Part shown: piece after piece, positions 1 through 9,817 of the stretch | How the letters are laid out: each line of letters begins with the position of its first letter | Numbering within the stretch: the stretch's first letter is position 1 | Assembly (NCBI RefSeq): GCF_000372725.1 | Contig: NW_005201092.1 | Span: forward strand, 1,102,849 to 1,127,065 | Length of the DNA stretch: 24,217 bases | From: Emiliania huxleyi CCMP1516 | Lineage: Eukaryota; Haptophyta; Isochrysidales; Noelaerhabdaceae | Reading direction: 5' to 3' | Translations under genes and position numbers: made by a program | Notes under the pieces: model-generated | Told to the model about the DNA's origin: nothing | Databases searched by the model: none | The model's input: only the letters and a program-made list of their open reading frames with translations

Positions 1-217
1 GGGGGGTTTTTCCCATTTCCCGCCCCCCCTTCCTTCCCCCGGCGCCTCCCTTGGTGGCGGCGGCGGCGGCGGTGGCGACGAAACCCTTGCTTCTCCCGCG
101 GAACACGTAACGCGTGCCGCCCTCCTCGACCCCCAAGGCGCGCCTCCCTAGGCGGCGAGTTCGGACTAGCGAGGCGCCCCATTCACACTCGTGCCCCCCC
201 CCCCCCCCCCCCCCCAG
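1..217 (+). other. Upstream part of the Hint gene, probably intron
   Basis: This stretch precedes the Hint exon. It contains a short GGC/GGT repeat near 51-75 and ends in a run of about 22 C followed by AG at 216-217, which reads as a polypyrimidine tract and 3' splice site. No coding segment is convincing here. Exons for the N-terminal part of the protein probably lie left of the window. Confidence 0.4.
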
Positions 218-932
218 GGCCCCCGCCGCCGAGGCGTACGCCCAGTGCTTCCTCGGCGCCGCCGGCGACGCGGCGACGCGCGCCCCCATGTCCGAGCTCG
301 CCGCGGGCGACACCGTGCTCTCCGACGCGGACACCGCCGCGCGCGTCGTCGTCAACCAGCACAAGGTCGAGGACGGCAAGGCCTCGCTCCTCATCACGCT
401 CACGCACGCGCGCGGCTCGCTCGCGCTCACGCCCGACCACGTGCTCGAGCTCAACGGCAAGTTCATGCCTGCGCGCGAGGCGCACGTCGGCGCGGCCCTC
501 TCCAACGGCGCGGTCATCGAGGCCATCTCGCACTCGCGCGGCGGCATCATCAACCCCATCACCGTCACCGGCAAGATCCTCGCGGCGGCCGCCACCGGCG
601 AGCCCGTGCTCGCGGCGACGGGCAACGAGTGGCTCGCCGACGTGATGCTCTCGGCCTACCCGAAGTACACCCTCTCGTACACGCTCGCGGCCGCCTTCCC
701 CGCCGCGGTGCAGGCCTACTACGACGGCGCGCTCGAGCCGCTCTTCACCGCGGCCGTCCCGCACCTCACCAAGATCAAGGCCGCCGCGCCGGCGCCGCTC
801 GTCGGCGTCATTCTCGTGGCGGGCGACGCGGCGCTCGCCACCGGCTTCGCCGCCTACTCGCTCGGCCTCAAGGGCGTCGCCACTCTCGCCGTGATCGCCG
901 TGGCGGCCGCGCGCAAGGGCAAGAAGCCGTGA
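218..932 (+). CDS. Hedgehog-type Hint (Hog) domain protein, C-terminal exon, 5' partial
   Basis: Hint domains of Hog proteins and inteins are autoprocessing modules that cleave at an N-terminal Cys. This exon starts after a poly-C/AG splice site at 217 and stops with TGA at 930-932. Soon after the start it shows the expected Cys (AYAQCFLGAAGD), then a GD turn (MSELAAGDTVLS), the TPDH histidine block (LALTPDHVLEL), and a late block, GIINPITVTGKIL, resembling the Hog sequence before the C-terminal His/Asn-equivalent region. Two hydrophobic segments (VGVILVAGDAALATGFAAY and VATLAVIAVAAA) precede a basic end, so membrane or sterol association is possible (inference). The N-terminal partner domain is outside the window. 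The family call is good; whether it self-cleaves is unknown. Confidence 0.75.
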
Positions 933-996
933 GGCGCGCGCGGCCTGGCCGTCGGAGGTTTGTACAGCCGCTGGGCGGCGCAATAGTTGCCTCCAC

Positions 997-1199
997 GTAT
1001 CGGAGAGAGGAGAAGGGAGGTGCAAGGGGGCGTGCTCTCGTTCTGGTAGTCCGCCTGCCTCCAGCATGTCGTATCGGAGAGAGGAGAGAGGTGCAAGGGG
1101 CGTGCTCGTTCTGGTAGTCCGCCTGCCTCCAGCATGTCGGATCGGTCGGAGAGGAGAGGGGTGCAAGGGGCGTGCTCGTTCTGGTAGTCCGCCTGCCTC
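997..1199. repeat. Tandem repeat, about 68 bp, three copies
   Basis: Three head-to-tail copies begin near 997, 1071 and 1139 (74, 68 and about 61 bp). Each carries a GGAGAGAGG-like start, then GTGCAAGGGG, CGTGCTC, TTCTGGTAGTCC and GCCTGCCTC. Copies differ by small indels and a few substitutions. The array lies just after the Hint stop codon, so it may be in its 3' UTR. Confidence 0.85.
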
Positions 1200-3361
1200 T
1201 GAGCCTGACGGCGCGATCTGGTCGTTTTGTACATCGTATGTAAATGGTGAGTGCCACCTGCCACTGAGCACAGCCTGTATTGTGTAAAGAGATAGTTCAG
1301 ATACGAGATATAGAGTTCTGAGTTGTAGAGGGAGCGGACCCTGAGTTGAGGAAATCGGAGGACGCGACCCACTTCGCCACAGACGGTCCCGCGCCTCGCC
1401 ACTATGACGGGTATACGACCGCGGCTCGTGTGCGTGTACCCGTCTTTGTCCGGAGTGAAAAGTCCAACGCGCTCGTCGGTGACGGTGTCCTCCAACCTGC
1501 GCCGCGCTCGGCGAACCTCGACAGCGCCTTCGGTGGCACGCATCTCTTTGCGCCTGAAGCCTGGAGAGCAGCTCCTCTGCTGCGCACACACTCTGCACAG
1601 TTGGCACAGCCTACTGTGCGGCTGCCACAGCTGTGACAGCGATGGGCTCGCCCTCACTGGCCCTCAGTCACTTGTGCTGCGGCTTGTGTGAGCGACACTG
1701 CTCGGCGACTGCCGGCACACTGTGAGACCATGGGTGTGAGGTAAAACCACGCTACCAGCGCTTGGTCACATCGGCCCCGAGGTCAGATCCATCTACTCTG
1801 TTGATGATAAGACTTGTCTACTGGCTGGAGCCGAGCAGGAGGGCCCAGCGCACAACCCCTGGTCAACTCAGGGTCCACCCCCCGTAGCAACAGCCGGCAG
1901 GGGCGGTCACTTGGAGCACTTTGGAGTGCAGTCGGCACTCGGCAACCTCACATGACACATCCAGGGCCGGGGAGCTGAGGAGCGCACCCAGCGAGCCGGA
2001 TGATCGGCATCGGGCTACGGGCAGGAAAGCCCTGACCCCTAGGGGGGGGTGCGCGTTCGCAGGGCAAGGGCCTTAAAGTAAACATGGGTCTCCGAGGGTT
2101 GGCTCCGCGCGGTCAGTCACATTTTTCTTCAGGTTCCCGTTTGCGACATGTTCCCCTCGCTCGAGCTCGGTCAGCATCGCCGAGGGCATCGCCTACACCA
2201 CTTGGTCTCTACCACAACGCCACAGGTCCAGCTTGTGCCCGAGATAGAGTTGTAGCAACACAAAAACATAGAGATAAGAGAACGCCAGCAACCCTATGAT
2301 TCATCATTCAACCCAAACAAGGGATGGGAAGGAGGACAGGGCCTCACAGAGGATTACGCCACAGTGTCGTTTGAGTCGACAGTAAATCTCCCACAGCCCA
2401 CGTAAATCCGTCTTTTTCAGACACCCGGAGCCCTCCGCGGCCGCTTCTACGCCGGCGAAGCACCATCAAGCTGCTGTACGGCCCCGGCATCGCCTCCCCT
2501 GGCTTAGCTCTCAGTCAAGATATTGTGCACATGGGTGGCCTCTACAATATACTCACTGACACTGAACCTCCCAGAGCTCGTCCCGGTCCGTCACGGCCAT
2601 CCTCGTCCTCCGGCGGGCCCCCGGCCGCGGCGCGGTGCGGCGGCGTCACAAATCCGACCACAGAGCACCGGGACGCGGTCGGGCGATCTGAGGCCCAAGT
2701 AGGCGAATGCATAGCCCATCCAGGGCTATCACCTGGACCTATCAACAGGCGCCTGCGGCGCCGTGCTCAGGAGTTGGTTTTCACTCGCTCGAATGTGTGC
2801 CATGGGCTGATGCTCATCCCCTCCATCCTTCCCTCGATTCCTACTCTCCCATCCCCTAGTACTCCCATCCACCCGAGAAAATTGTCAGCCACCTGTTTCG
2901 GAGACACCTGCATCTGCTCTGTGGAGGCCGGAGTTAGAGTGGGCCCTCTTTCCATGTCCCAACCCCACTCCCTTCGGGAGCATTTCCCCTCCTCGCCCCC
3001 AGGCCAATTGCGATCTGCTACCGCCAAATATCCTAAGTCTGGGTGGTCTACATTTCTCTTAGGATCGGGTCCTGGCAGATCCCTGTACTCCTCTCGTGTG
3101 AACTTAGACCTCTCGCTCATCTCCGTCGGCCACGTCGGGGGCGCCGTCATCTCTGCTCGCCTACGTACTGCCTCCTCCCCCCACACCATGGAGAGACGGA
3201 GCTGCATCTGAATCCCCATCTCTCGGTGCCTGTCCCCAATACCCTTGTCTGACAGCTCCAGCTTCTCTCTCGCTACCTCTCTCTCCTTCTCTTTCCTACT
3301 CTCCGCTCCCATCTGGGAGTCGTTCCTTGAACGGATTCTTTCTGCTGCTTTACGCCGTACG
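1200..3361. other. No recognisable gene
   Basis: The stretch has a lower GC content than the flanking genes. Open frames exist on both strands between 2525 and 3438, but none shows a family motif or a splice pattern I can support. The - strand frame at 2767-3438 looks faintly protein-like and could be a decayed mobile-element reading frame. No RNA gene was seen. Confidence 0.4.
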
Positions 3362-4711
3362 ATGCTGCGCGCGAACGACTTTTGGGACAAGGAGAAGGGC
3401 GCGCCGCTTCTGCGACGCAACGCGGAGTTCCTCCCCAAGGGCGAGCCGCTCCCCGCCGAGCTGGCCGACCGCGTCGCCGCGTGGCCCGGCCTCTGCGGTG
3501 CTGACGCCGAGGCCCGCCCTCACCTCCCGCGGGCCGAGCGGGCCAACGCCAGAGCGAAGCGTGCGCTGAGCGCGCGCGGCCCGTCGGCGGCAGGTGGACC
3601 CGCCGCTCGAGCCGAGCGCCCCGGACGAGGCGGCGGACCGCATCTTCCTCCGCGATGCCGAGCGGACCTTTGCCGACGAGGGCCACCGGCAGCGCATGAT
3701 CGGGCTGCTCGGCCGCGTCTGGCCGTTGACCAAGGACTACCACCAGGGCCTCGGCTACATCGCCTCGCTGCTGCTGCTGCTCTTCGACGAAGAGACCGCC
3801 TTCCGCATGCTGCTCCGCATCGGCCGCGACGACAAGTACTCCCCCGGCTACTGGCACGCGGCGCCCGACGCGTACGTGCGGGACGCGATGGTCTACGCGC
3901 GGCTGGCGGAGGAGCGGGAGCCGGAGGTCGCCGCGCTGCTGCAGCAGGCGTGCCTCGTCCCCGAGGCGTACGCCTCCAAGTGGCTCATCGGGCTCTGCGT
4001 GCACGTCCTCCCCTTCCGAGCGCTGTTCGACTACGTCGAGGCGTCCCTCGAGCTCGGGCGCGCCCTTCTCGAGCCTTCTCGGAGCCTGCTCCGAGCCTTC
4101 TCGGAGCCTCCCTTAGGCGTTCCTCGAGCACGGGCACGCCTTCCTCTTCCGCTTCTCCCTCGCGCTCCTCCGCCGCACCAAAGAGAAGCTCCTCGCCTTC
4201 AAGCCGACCGACGTCAACCTCATCCTCGAGGTGCCCTTTCAACCCCGGGGGCCCGGAGCCCTTCACCCTAAACCCCCCCCCCCCCCCGTGACAAACCCCC
4301 CTCCTCCCTCCCTGCCCCCTCCTCCCTCCCTGCCCCCTCCTCCCTCCCTGCCCCCTCCTCCCTCCCTGCCTCCTCCTCCCTCCCGCCCGGCGTCCGACCG
4401 CGGCCACCTCCCGGGCGTCCCTCCCCCTCCCCCCCTCCCCCCCCTCCCCCTACCTCCCCTCCGGCCGCCAGGTGCTGCGCCTCGACCAGTGCCAGTACGG
4501 CGACGAGCTCGAGGCGGAGAGCGGCTGGTTCTCGTCGCTGGTCGCGGAGGCGAAGGAGGTCGACCTCGAGGCGGAGCAGCTGCAGGCGCTGCGGGCGGAG
4601 GAGGCGGAGAGGCTCGCCGAGAAGCAGCGCCGCATCCGGGAGCGCGAGGCGCAGATGGCGGCGGAGGAGAGCGACGACGAGATCGTCTTTAGCGACGAGG
4701 AGGACGACTGA
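3362..4711 (+). CDS. TBC domain Rab GTPase-activating protein
   Basis: TBC proteins stimulate GTP hydrolysis by Rab GTPases in membrane traffic with an Arg finger and a Gln finger. Both are present: IFLRDAERTF (Arg about residue 63) and DYHQGLGYI (Gln about residue 90). Exons: 3362-about 3478, 3594-4040, 4117-4230, 4472-4711, giving about 305 aa. Exons 2-4 join in phase 0 without gaps. The first boundary is uncertain: a GC donor at 3479 keeps the frame, but other GC donors do too. Intron 2 (4041-4116) is GC-AG and opens with a copy of the exon 3 start. Intron 3 (4231-4471) is GT-AG and holds a C-rich minisatellite. The C-terminus is a Glu/Arg-rich helix followed by an acidic tail (FSDEEDD). 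The domain is compact compared with usual TBC domains (about 200 aa). Family call firm; Rab target unknown. Confidence 0.85.
4041..4116 (+). other. TBC gene intron 2: GC-AG with duplicated exon start
   Basis: The first 30 nt of the intron match the first 30 nt of exon 3 (from 4117) at 25 positions, including the run CCTCGAGC. The rest is a palindromic core built from CTCGGAGCC and CTCCGAGCC, ending in TTAG. Joining 4040 to 4117 gives DYVEAFLEHGHAFLFRF, a normal TBC helix. The intron copy encodes a near-identical start (ASLELG). The 5' splice context is AG|GC. Confidence 0.8.
4300..4384. repeat. C-rich minisatellite inside TBC intron 3
   Basis: About four copies of a roughly 19-bp unit (CCCCTCCTCCCTCCCTG) lie in the 241-nt third intron. 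With the flanking C runs they form a long pyrimidine tract before the AG at 4470-4471. Confidence 0.85.
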
Positions 4712-5044
4712 GGCGGGCGCGCCCGCGGCACGTGCTCACGTGCGGCCTCGCTGCCGCTTCGCCGGGGGCGGCCCGGAGCACACACGTCTAGCAATCGGGG
4801 GGAGGCGCGAGGGGCCGCCTCTCGCACCGACTTGCCTGGAGGCGGTGCAGGGTAAGGTTAGGTAAGGTAAACGTCTCCACACACACACAAAGTCGTGCAG
4901 GGCAAGGGGGCGCTGGCCGGGCGGGGCGGTGCTGGTCTCTCGAGACTCTCGGACTCGGTCTCAAAAAACCCGAACACTTTACTGATCTTTAGGCTCTAAC
5001 TCGTAGTCTAACGACTAACGTCTTTCGAAGCGGTGCTGCCAACT
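4712..5044. other. Intergenic, downstream of the TBC gene
   Basis: No gene is seen. The stretch contains a small repeat of GGTAAGGT/TTAGGTAAGG near 4850-4870 and otherwise looks like 3' flank leading up to the Mutator-like element. Confidence 0.4.
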
Positions 5045-5053
5045 ACCGTGCCG
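5045..5053. repeat. Left target-site duplication, ACCGTGCCG
   Basis: This 9-bp sequence is repeated in direct orientation at 6818-6826, immediately outside the inverted repeats of the enclosed element. Nine-base target duplications are typical of Mutator-like transposons. Confidence 0.6.
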
Positions 5054-6817
5054 AGTAATGGAGAAGTCTGTCCGCGCCTAAGGATTCTGCCATTCCTATT
5101 CTGCTCTACTACACAAGGATTCTTGCTATTCTACCTCTCACTAGATTCCCCTTCCCAGGTTCCTCTTCTGCTCAGATATTCTGATTCTCTCCCCAGACTC
5201 TCCCATCTTGGCCCCGCTTTCAGCTTCCTGATTCTCCATTCTCGTTTCCTCCGCTTCCTTTCCGATTCTATAGGGCAGCCAGAGCCAATTCCTGATTCTG
5301 CTCCCCCCTCCCGATTCTCCTGTCTCTCTTCCTATTCTTGATGCTCCATTTGATTCCTGATTCCTGATTCCTGATTTGTTGGATCGCCCACATTTTGACC
5401 GGGATTCTGATTCCTGATTCCTGATTCCTGATTCCTGATTCCTGATTCCTGATTCCTCGGAGTTACGCATTTCGGCGGGATCCTATGTTGGCCTGACTCT
5501 CCGAACTCCTGAGCCGATATTGCGTGTGCGCGGGGCTTCACACAGCTCACTCAAACTTCGCCCGCGGCAGCATGCTCAGGCGCGGGTCTCTCTGGCGCTC
5601 CAGCCTCACGTCAGCGCACTCAGCGCTTAGGCCTCGGTCCGGCGTCCGCAAAGGCGCAGTGTGTGGTGCGGGCTCTGCCCGCCCCCCCGAGGAGAGGGGG
5701 GGGGGGGGGGCGCTCCCGCGCGGGGGGGAGCCGAGCGAAGCTCGGCTCGGGTTCAAACTAACCCTCCCCCTTTTCCCTTTTTCTAAAACTGCTCGCCGCG
5801 AGCGGCTCGCTTCTAAAACGAGCTCGCCGCGGCTGTCGCCGCGTCTCGCCTGTCTAGGCGTCGTGATGCGTGCGTGCTTTTGAGCTGGGCGTATAAGAAG
5901 AAGAAATTGAAGCACTCCTCCCATTGACTTAGTACGAGCACCGAGACACGAGACAGCAGCCTACCCGTTCTACACCCACACCGCCGCGGAGCTGCCTAGC
6001 TGGCGGGTGCATTCACAGCGAGCCCGCGGGCTTGGAGACCCAATCAGACAGCACTCCCCACAGCAAAAGAGCAGACGTGCCGCTGTGAGCATCGCTGAGC
6101 AGCACCAACGCTTGCGGGGTCGCCGCAGGCCGGCGCCAAGCTGCATCTGACGCCGGCATGCCGTTCAAACCCCGGCACCAAGCGCCCGCGGGAATGGGAG
6201 ACCGCCTGCCCAGAATTAAGATCGGCCGCGCACTGCTCTGGCTCCACCATGCCACCGCCCATGAGATCTCTGACGCACGTGTGATGAGCCGCCGTTCAAA
6301 AGTGACTGTACTGTGCGGAGCGCGGAGCGCACTTCGATGGCAAAGTGGGTGGCGCGGAGGATACGGCGCGTACACATGAGCGTGATTGGTTGAGTGAGCA
6401 TGCCCAGATGGCCGGCCGGCCGGGCTACCGCCCCTCGACGGGCAAAAACAGGAATCAGGAAACGAGAGTCCGGCCGGGTTGCCAAGAAATCGGCGGGCAG
6501 CGCGGAAAATTCCCTTTCCGGCATCCGGAGGCAGAAACCGCAACCGCGCGACAGAATCTGATAAGGCGAGAATCGGACGGACAGAATCAGATCGAGTAGG
6601 CAGAAACGGAAGCTGGGTGAGGAATCCTGCCCGGAGGCTGAGTGCGTGGAAAGGGGACGGGCAGAATCAGATCGAGTAGGCAGAACCGGAAAAGGAGAGT
6701 GAGAATCAGAAGAAACGGACACGAATCCCTCTCGAGCCTCCGCATACAGAATCCTGTCTTGGGTGGCAGAATCGCTAGTGCAGAATCCTCAGGCGTGGAC
6801 AGGGTTCTCCAAGACTG
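5054..6817. mobile_element. Mutator-like non-autonomous DNA transposon
   Basis: The left end starts AGTAATGGAGAAGTCTGTCC. The reverse complement of the right end starts AGTCTTGGAGAACCCTGTCC, preceded by one extra base. Homology continues inwards through CGCCTAAGGATTCTGC and CGCCTGAGGATTCTGC. Both arms (about 5054-5460 and 6430-6817) are full of degenerate GATTCT / AGAATC subrepeats in opposite orientation. Exact 9-bp direct repeats flank the element. Together these fit a Mutator-like element (long subrepeat-bearing inverted repeats, 9-bp duplication). The interior (about 5470-6420) has no transposase motif I can recognise, so the element is probably non-autonomous. Very long inverted repeats could alternatively mean a foldback element. 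Confidence 0.65.
5404..5457. repeat. GATTCCT heptanucleotide array
   Basis: About seven uninterrupted copies of GATTCCT, with a shorter run of about three copies at 5351-5376. Both lie in the left inverted arm of the Mutator-like element. The right arm has only a trace (AGGAATCAGG near 6451), so expansion followed insertion or happened in one arm only. Confidence 0.9.
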
Positions 6818-6826
6818 ACCGTGCCG
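6818..6826. repeat. Right target-site duplication, ACCGTGCCG
   Basis: Direct 9-bp match to 5045-5053. One unmatched G (6817) separates it from the inverted-repeat end ACT at 6814-6816. Confidence 0.6.
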
Positions 6827-7617
6827 TCCTCCGAGAGGATGTACGCACGAAAGAGGTCGTAGAGCCGTGCAAGCAGAAAAAAATCCTGCCGGCCCAGTGG
6901 CCTTGCGTGGCCCCGTGGCCGTGCGCGTGGCCGTGGGTTTCTCCGGGACAACTCCGCCGACCGCTGTACTATCTTACTTGCTTACTTAAGCACTTGAGCA
7001 CTGGATAGGGTCGATTCCGCGCGGTACGGGACCCCTCGATCGTCTCGCCCTCCCTCACTGGAGTTTTCATTGGGGGGGGGTCATAACAAACACGGTACAG
7101 GATCGAGGTGCACGCTGCCGAAGCAGTGTCCCCCCCCCCCCTCTCCTCGACGGTGATGGCGAACCGATGTGACCGATCGAGCTACAAGAGGAGCTTGGTC
7201 AGCAGGATCAGGATATGGGCGGAGCAGTACCTCACTTCCTCAGTGGGTGAGCTTCAGACCTCCAGCATTCTCGGAGATCCATCACCCTTCGACCAGCGTG
7301 GGTTCGAACAACTTGCTTACTTACTAAGGTCCTCTTACTTACAAGGTACGTCGGGAGCGAATACTTCTTTTTCTTTTTGTAAGTCCGCGGCCCTCGGGCT
7401 CGGCTGCCACACAGCGCACATAGGGGAACGAACGGGTACAGAGCCCGTCACTCGACGAGCGCGGTGCCGCGGGAGCACACTCCAAGGTGCCAACTATGAT
7501 CTATGTTATATAGCCAGCGCGCCTGGTTTTGCTGTTCGTTCGGCCAAGCGGGGACGAATTGCGCGCTGTGTGAGGCGAATTACAAATTTGTTATAGCAGC
7601 GGCCGCACGTCCCTCCT
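6827..7617. other. No supported gene
   Basis: A + strand open frame (about 7108-7596) has no family motif and an ordinary composition. TTACTTAC-type short repeats occur near 6968-6990 and 7310-7345. A TTCGAA near 7303 resembles a tRNA T-loop core, but no clover-leaf can be built around it. Confidence 0.35.
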
Positions 7618-7980
7618 CTAGCAGTCGGCCAGAGCTCCCGGCTGTGAGGCTTTGGACTCGGACCCTTTGCACCAAGCTCCTTGGTTGGGCTTGGCCAGCA
7701 TGGCCGCACACACCTCCTCGTGTCGTCCGGCGATGTAGTCGTCGGCCACCGACTTATAGAGCCCGGCCACGACAAGTGGCGTCATGTGTTGAAAAGGGCA
7801 GCTGTCGACGTCGTGCTTTGATTCACGTTTGGGTCCGACCATCGCGTGCTCGTGGTGGTCCTGTTTGATCAGCTGTGCCTTCGAATCAGTAGCTGTGTTC
7901 TCGAGGTTCTCGAGGTGGATATCCTTTGGCCGCGTTAGGTAGCGAGGATTGGTGTAACCCGAGCCGTGTGTATTGTGAGC
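7618..7980 (-). CDS. Orphan coding-like exon, no family recognised
   Basis: Reading leftwards from a possible AG|G splice site at 7982-7981, the frame stays open for about 120 codons to TGA at 7618-7620. The peptide has a balanced composition, unlike shadow frames in this GC-rich DNA. It includes YTNPRYLTRPKDIHLENLEN, then CPFQHMTPLVVAGLYKSVAD and AAMLAKPNQGAWCKG. In-frame codons extend about 12 residues further, to a TGA near 8015. No domain is recognised and no partner exon was found on either side. It may be the last exon of a host gene or a remnant of a mobile-element protein. Its codon usage is less GC3-rich than that of its neighbours. Confidence 0.35.
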   Translation of the reverse strand, partial: AHNTHGSGYTNPRYLTRPKDIHLENLENTATDSKAQLIKQDHHEHAMVGPKRESKHDVDSCPFQHMTPLVVAGLYKSVADDYIAGRHEEVCAAMLAKPNQGAWCKGSESKASQPGALADC

Positions 7981-8407
7981 CTGTTTGTGTCTGTGTGTCG
8001 CTCGTGCGTGCCGTCATCATCTCACATCTGTCCAGCGTCCACCCATACCGCGTTGGTGTCCAGTCCGAGCCTGGCTGTTCTTCACCTTTCTACCTAACCT
8101 ACAATTCAGTTTTAGGTGTATTGTTGGCAAATCAAGACACAGAGCTCACACAGAATCACAGCGGGAGGAAAGCGGCGAGTCGCAATTCCAGGGGTCGTTG
8201 TGGCGGGCCAACTTGTCCAGAGAGGCATGGATGCCAATCTGGGGTCTCTCGACCGAGTCTATGAGCCCTGGCCGCCTCCCGATCTTGGTGGTAAGGCCGC
8301 AGCCGAACAGGGCGACGGAGATGGCGCGGGAGAGTAAAGAAGACATGGCCGAGGGCGGGTAAAATAAATTTTCAGGCTCGGCCGGGAGAATCACTTAGGG
8401 AAAATTT

Positions 8408-8428
8408 AGAAAGAAAGAAAGAAAGAAA
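8408..8428. repeat. (GAAA)n microsatellite
   Basis: About five copies of GAAA, some 130 bp upstream of the ankyrin-like gene start. Confidence 0.9.
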
Positions 8429-8560
8429 ACACACAACCCAAGGAAGGGAAATTTAACGAGATGATACGGAATTTTCCTCTTTTTTTTCGCACACGTCATC
8501 AGAGTTTGTATCGCGCGGCCGCTCCTTCGCCGCTCCTTCCTCACCGCTGCTCTCACGGAA

Positions 8561-9127
8561 ATGCGCCTTCTCCTCTCGCTCCTCGTCGGGCTCGCGGCGT
8601 GCGAGGACTGGGCGGACTCGCCGGCCCTCACAAAGATGTGGGAGACGACGAGCAGCAGCGACCTGGACGGGCTGATCCAGGTGCTCGCTCAGGGCGGCCG
8701 CGACATGGCGCACGCGCGCTCGGCCGATGGGCGCGGGCCGCTCTTCTGGGCGTACGAGTACAAGAACTCGGACGTGCTCGCGCTGCTCACGCACCTGGAG
8801 GTCGACGAGACCGCCGAGGACGCCGACGGCAAGCGGCCGAGCGAGTTCTTCCCGGACGGCGAGGAGGAGCTCGCGGGTGTGTGGCGACATATCCGCCGCT
8901 GCGGGCCCGAACGCGGCCCACCCCACGCACCCAGTCCCGCCCCTCGTCCGCCCGCCGCGCGCAGACTTTGGCGCCAAAGCCTCTGCGAGGAGCGAGGACA
9001 TGGCGGAGCTGCTCAAGGACCGCGAGGACGAGATTGCAACCTACTACGAGTCGGCCGACGACGGGATGGACGAGCCGGAGATGGCGGAGGGGGGCGTCGA
9101 CGAGATCGACTACGCCGACGACGAGGA

Positions 9128-9161
<34 letters not shown>

Positions 9162-9236
9162 GCGTCGGGCGCGACGGCCGCGCACAAGGCGAAGCTGGAG
9201 GAGCTGCGGGCGCGGGCCCGAAAGGACGAGATATAG
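8561..9236 (+). CDS. Ankyrin-like protein with signal peptide and acidic C-terminus, possibly ER-resident
   Basis: The two-exon gene (8561-8876 and 8965-9236) encodes 195 aa. A hydrophobic start, MRLLLSLLVGLAACEDWADS, looks like a signal peptide. Next comes an ankyrin-like stretch (SSSDLDGLIQVLAQGG, then SADGRGPLFWAYEYKNSDVL), equal to one to two repeats. Exon 2 is acidic (DDEDDEDEDEDEDEE at about residues 155-170). The protein ends in a basic helix and KDEI, close to the KDEL/HDEL ER-retrieval signal. The intron 8877-8964 is GT-AG, splits an Asp codon in phase 1, and shows no duplicated exon start. Its acceptor is followed by A, unlike most here. The stop is TAG. A role in the ER lumen is inferred from the two terminal signals only. 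The catalytic or binding role is unknown. Confidence 0.7.
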
Positions 9237-9817
9237 GCTGGGACGAGGGTGCGCGTCGATGGGCCGGGTCGCCGCGTTGGTCCGAGGCTCGCACGCAGGC
9301 GGCTCCATGCGCGGCGGTGGGGAGAGCGCGCCGCAGGGCGCAGCCACGCTGCCGGAGGGTGTGAGGCTGTGGACGGACCCCGGATAGCCCAGAACATCTA
9401 GCTGAGCTTGCTGGGTAGAGTGCGTCGGAGTTCGCAAATGGCCACCGGAGCGCTTTGAGTACGAGGACCTCGGTGAACTCGGGCAGAAAACATATCATTC
9501 GGGAACGAGTCGGATCGACGTCTCGCCGCCTGCACCAGCGTGTGCGCCTCACAATTCTATACAGAATCGACACTTGGGGTACGTCTTCTGAATCGCTCGT
9601 GGTTCGTGGAGAGGAGCTACGCCTACGGCCATTCCTAAGTAACACGGTCCAGTAACCGCCCACGCTCGCGCACACCGATCTCGCTACTGTACGCGTCGGG
9701 GAGCGGCATGCTCTGCGCGCGGCGAGGTTGGACCGTCTTCAATTGTATACCCACGGATTTTTCTTTTCTGAAGGCAGCCCGCGACGCAGTCTGCAGCACC
9801 TCCGCCGCCCCCTTGCC
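9237..9817. other. Intergenic between ankyrin-like and eIF3e genes
   Basis: It should hold the 3' end of the ankyrin-like gene and the eIF3e promoter and 5' UTR. No clear core promoter element was identified. The eIF3e start context is GCCATGG. Confidence 0.4.

Noticed and set aside
183..1607. Long - strand frame (474 codons) over the Hint exon
   Set aside because: Arg/Gly-rich antisense reading of GC-rich coding DNA, running through the tandem repeat; the + strand frame has the domain motifs.
2525..3438. Overlapping open frames on both strands as a gene
   Set aside because: No domain, start context or splice logic; kept only as a possible decayed element.
6130..6190. tRNA-like T-arm TTCAAAC with a following CACCA
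   Set aside because: The loop is too long for the possible stem and no anticodon arm fits upstream.
7290..7350. tRNA gene suggested by GGGTTCGAAC
   Set aside because: No acceptor, D or anticodon stem can be paired at the right distances.
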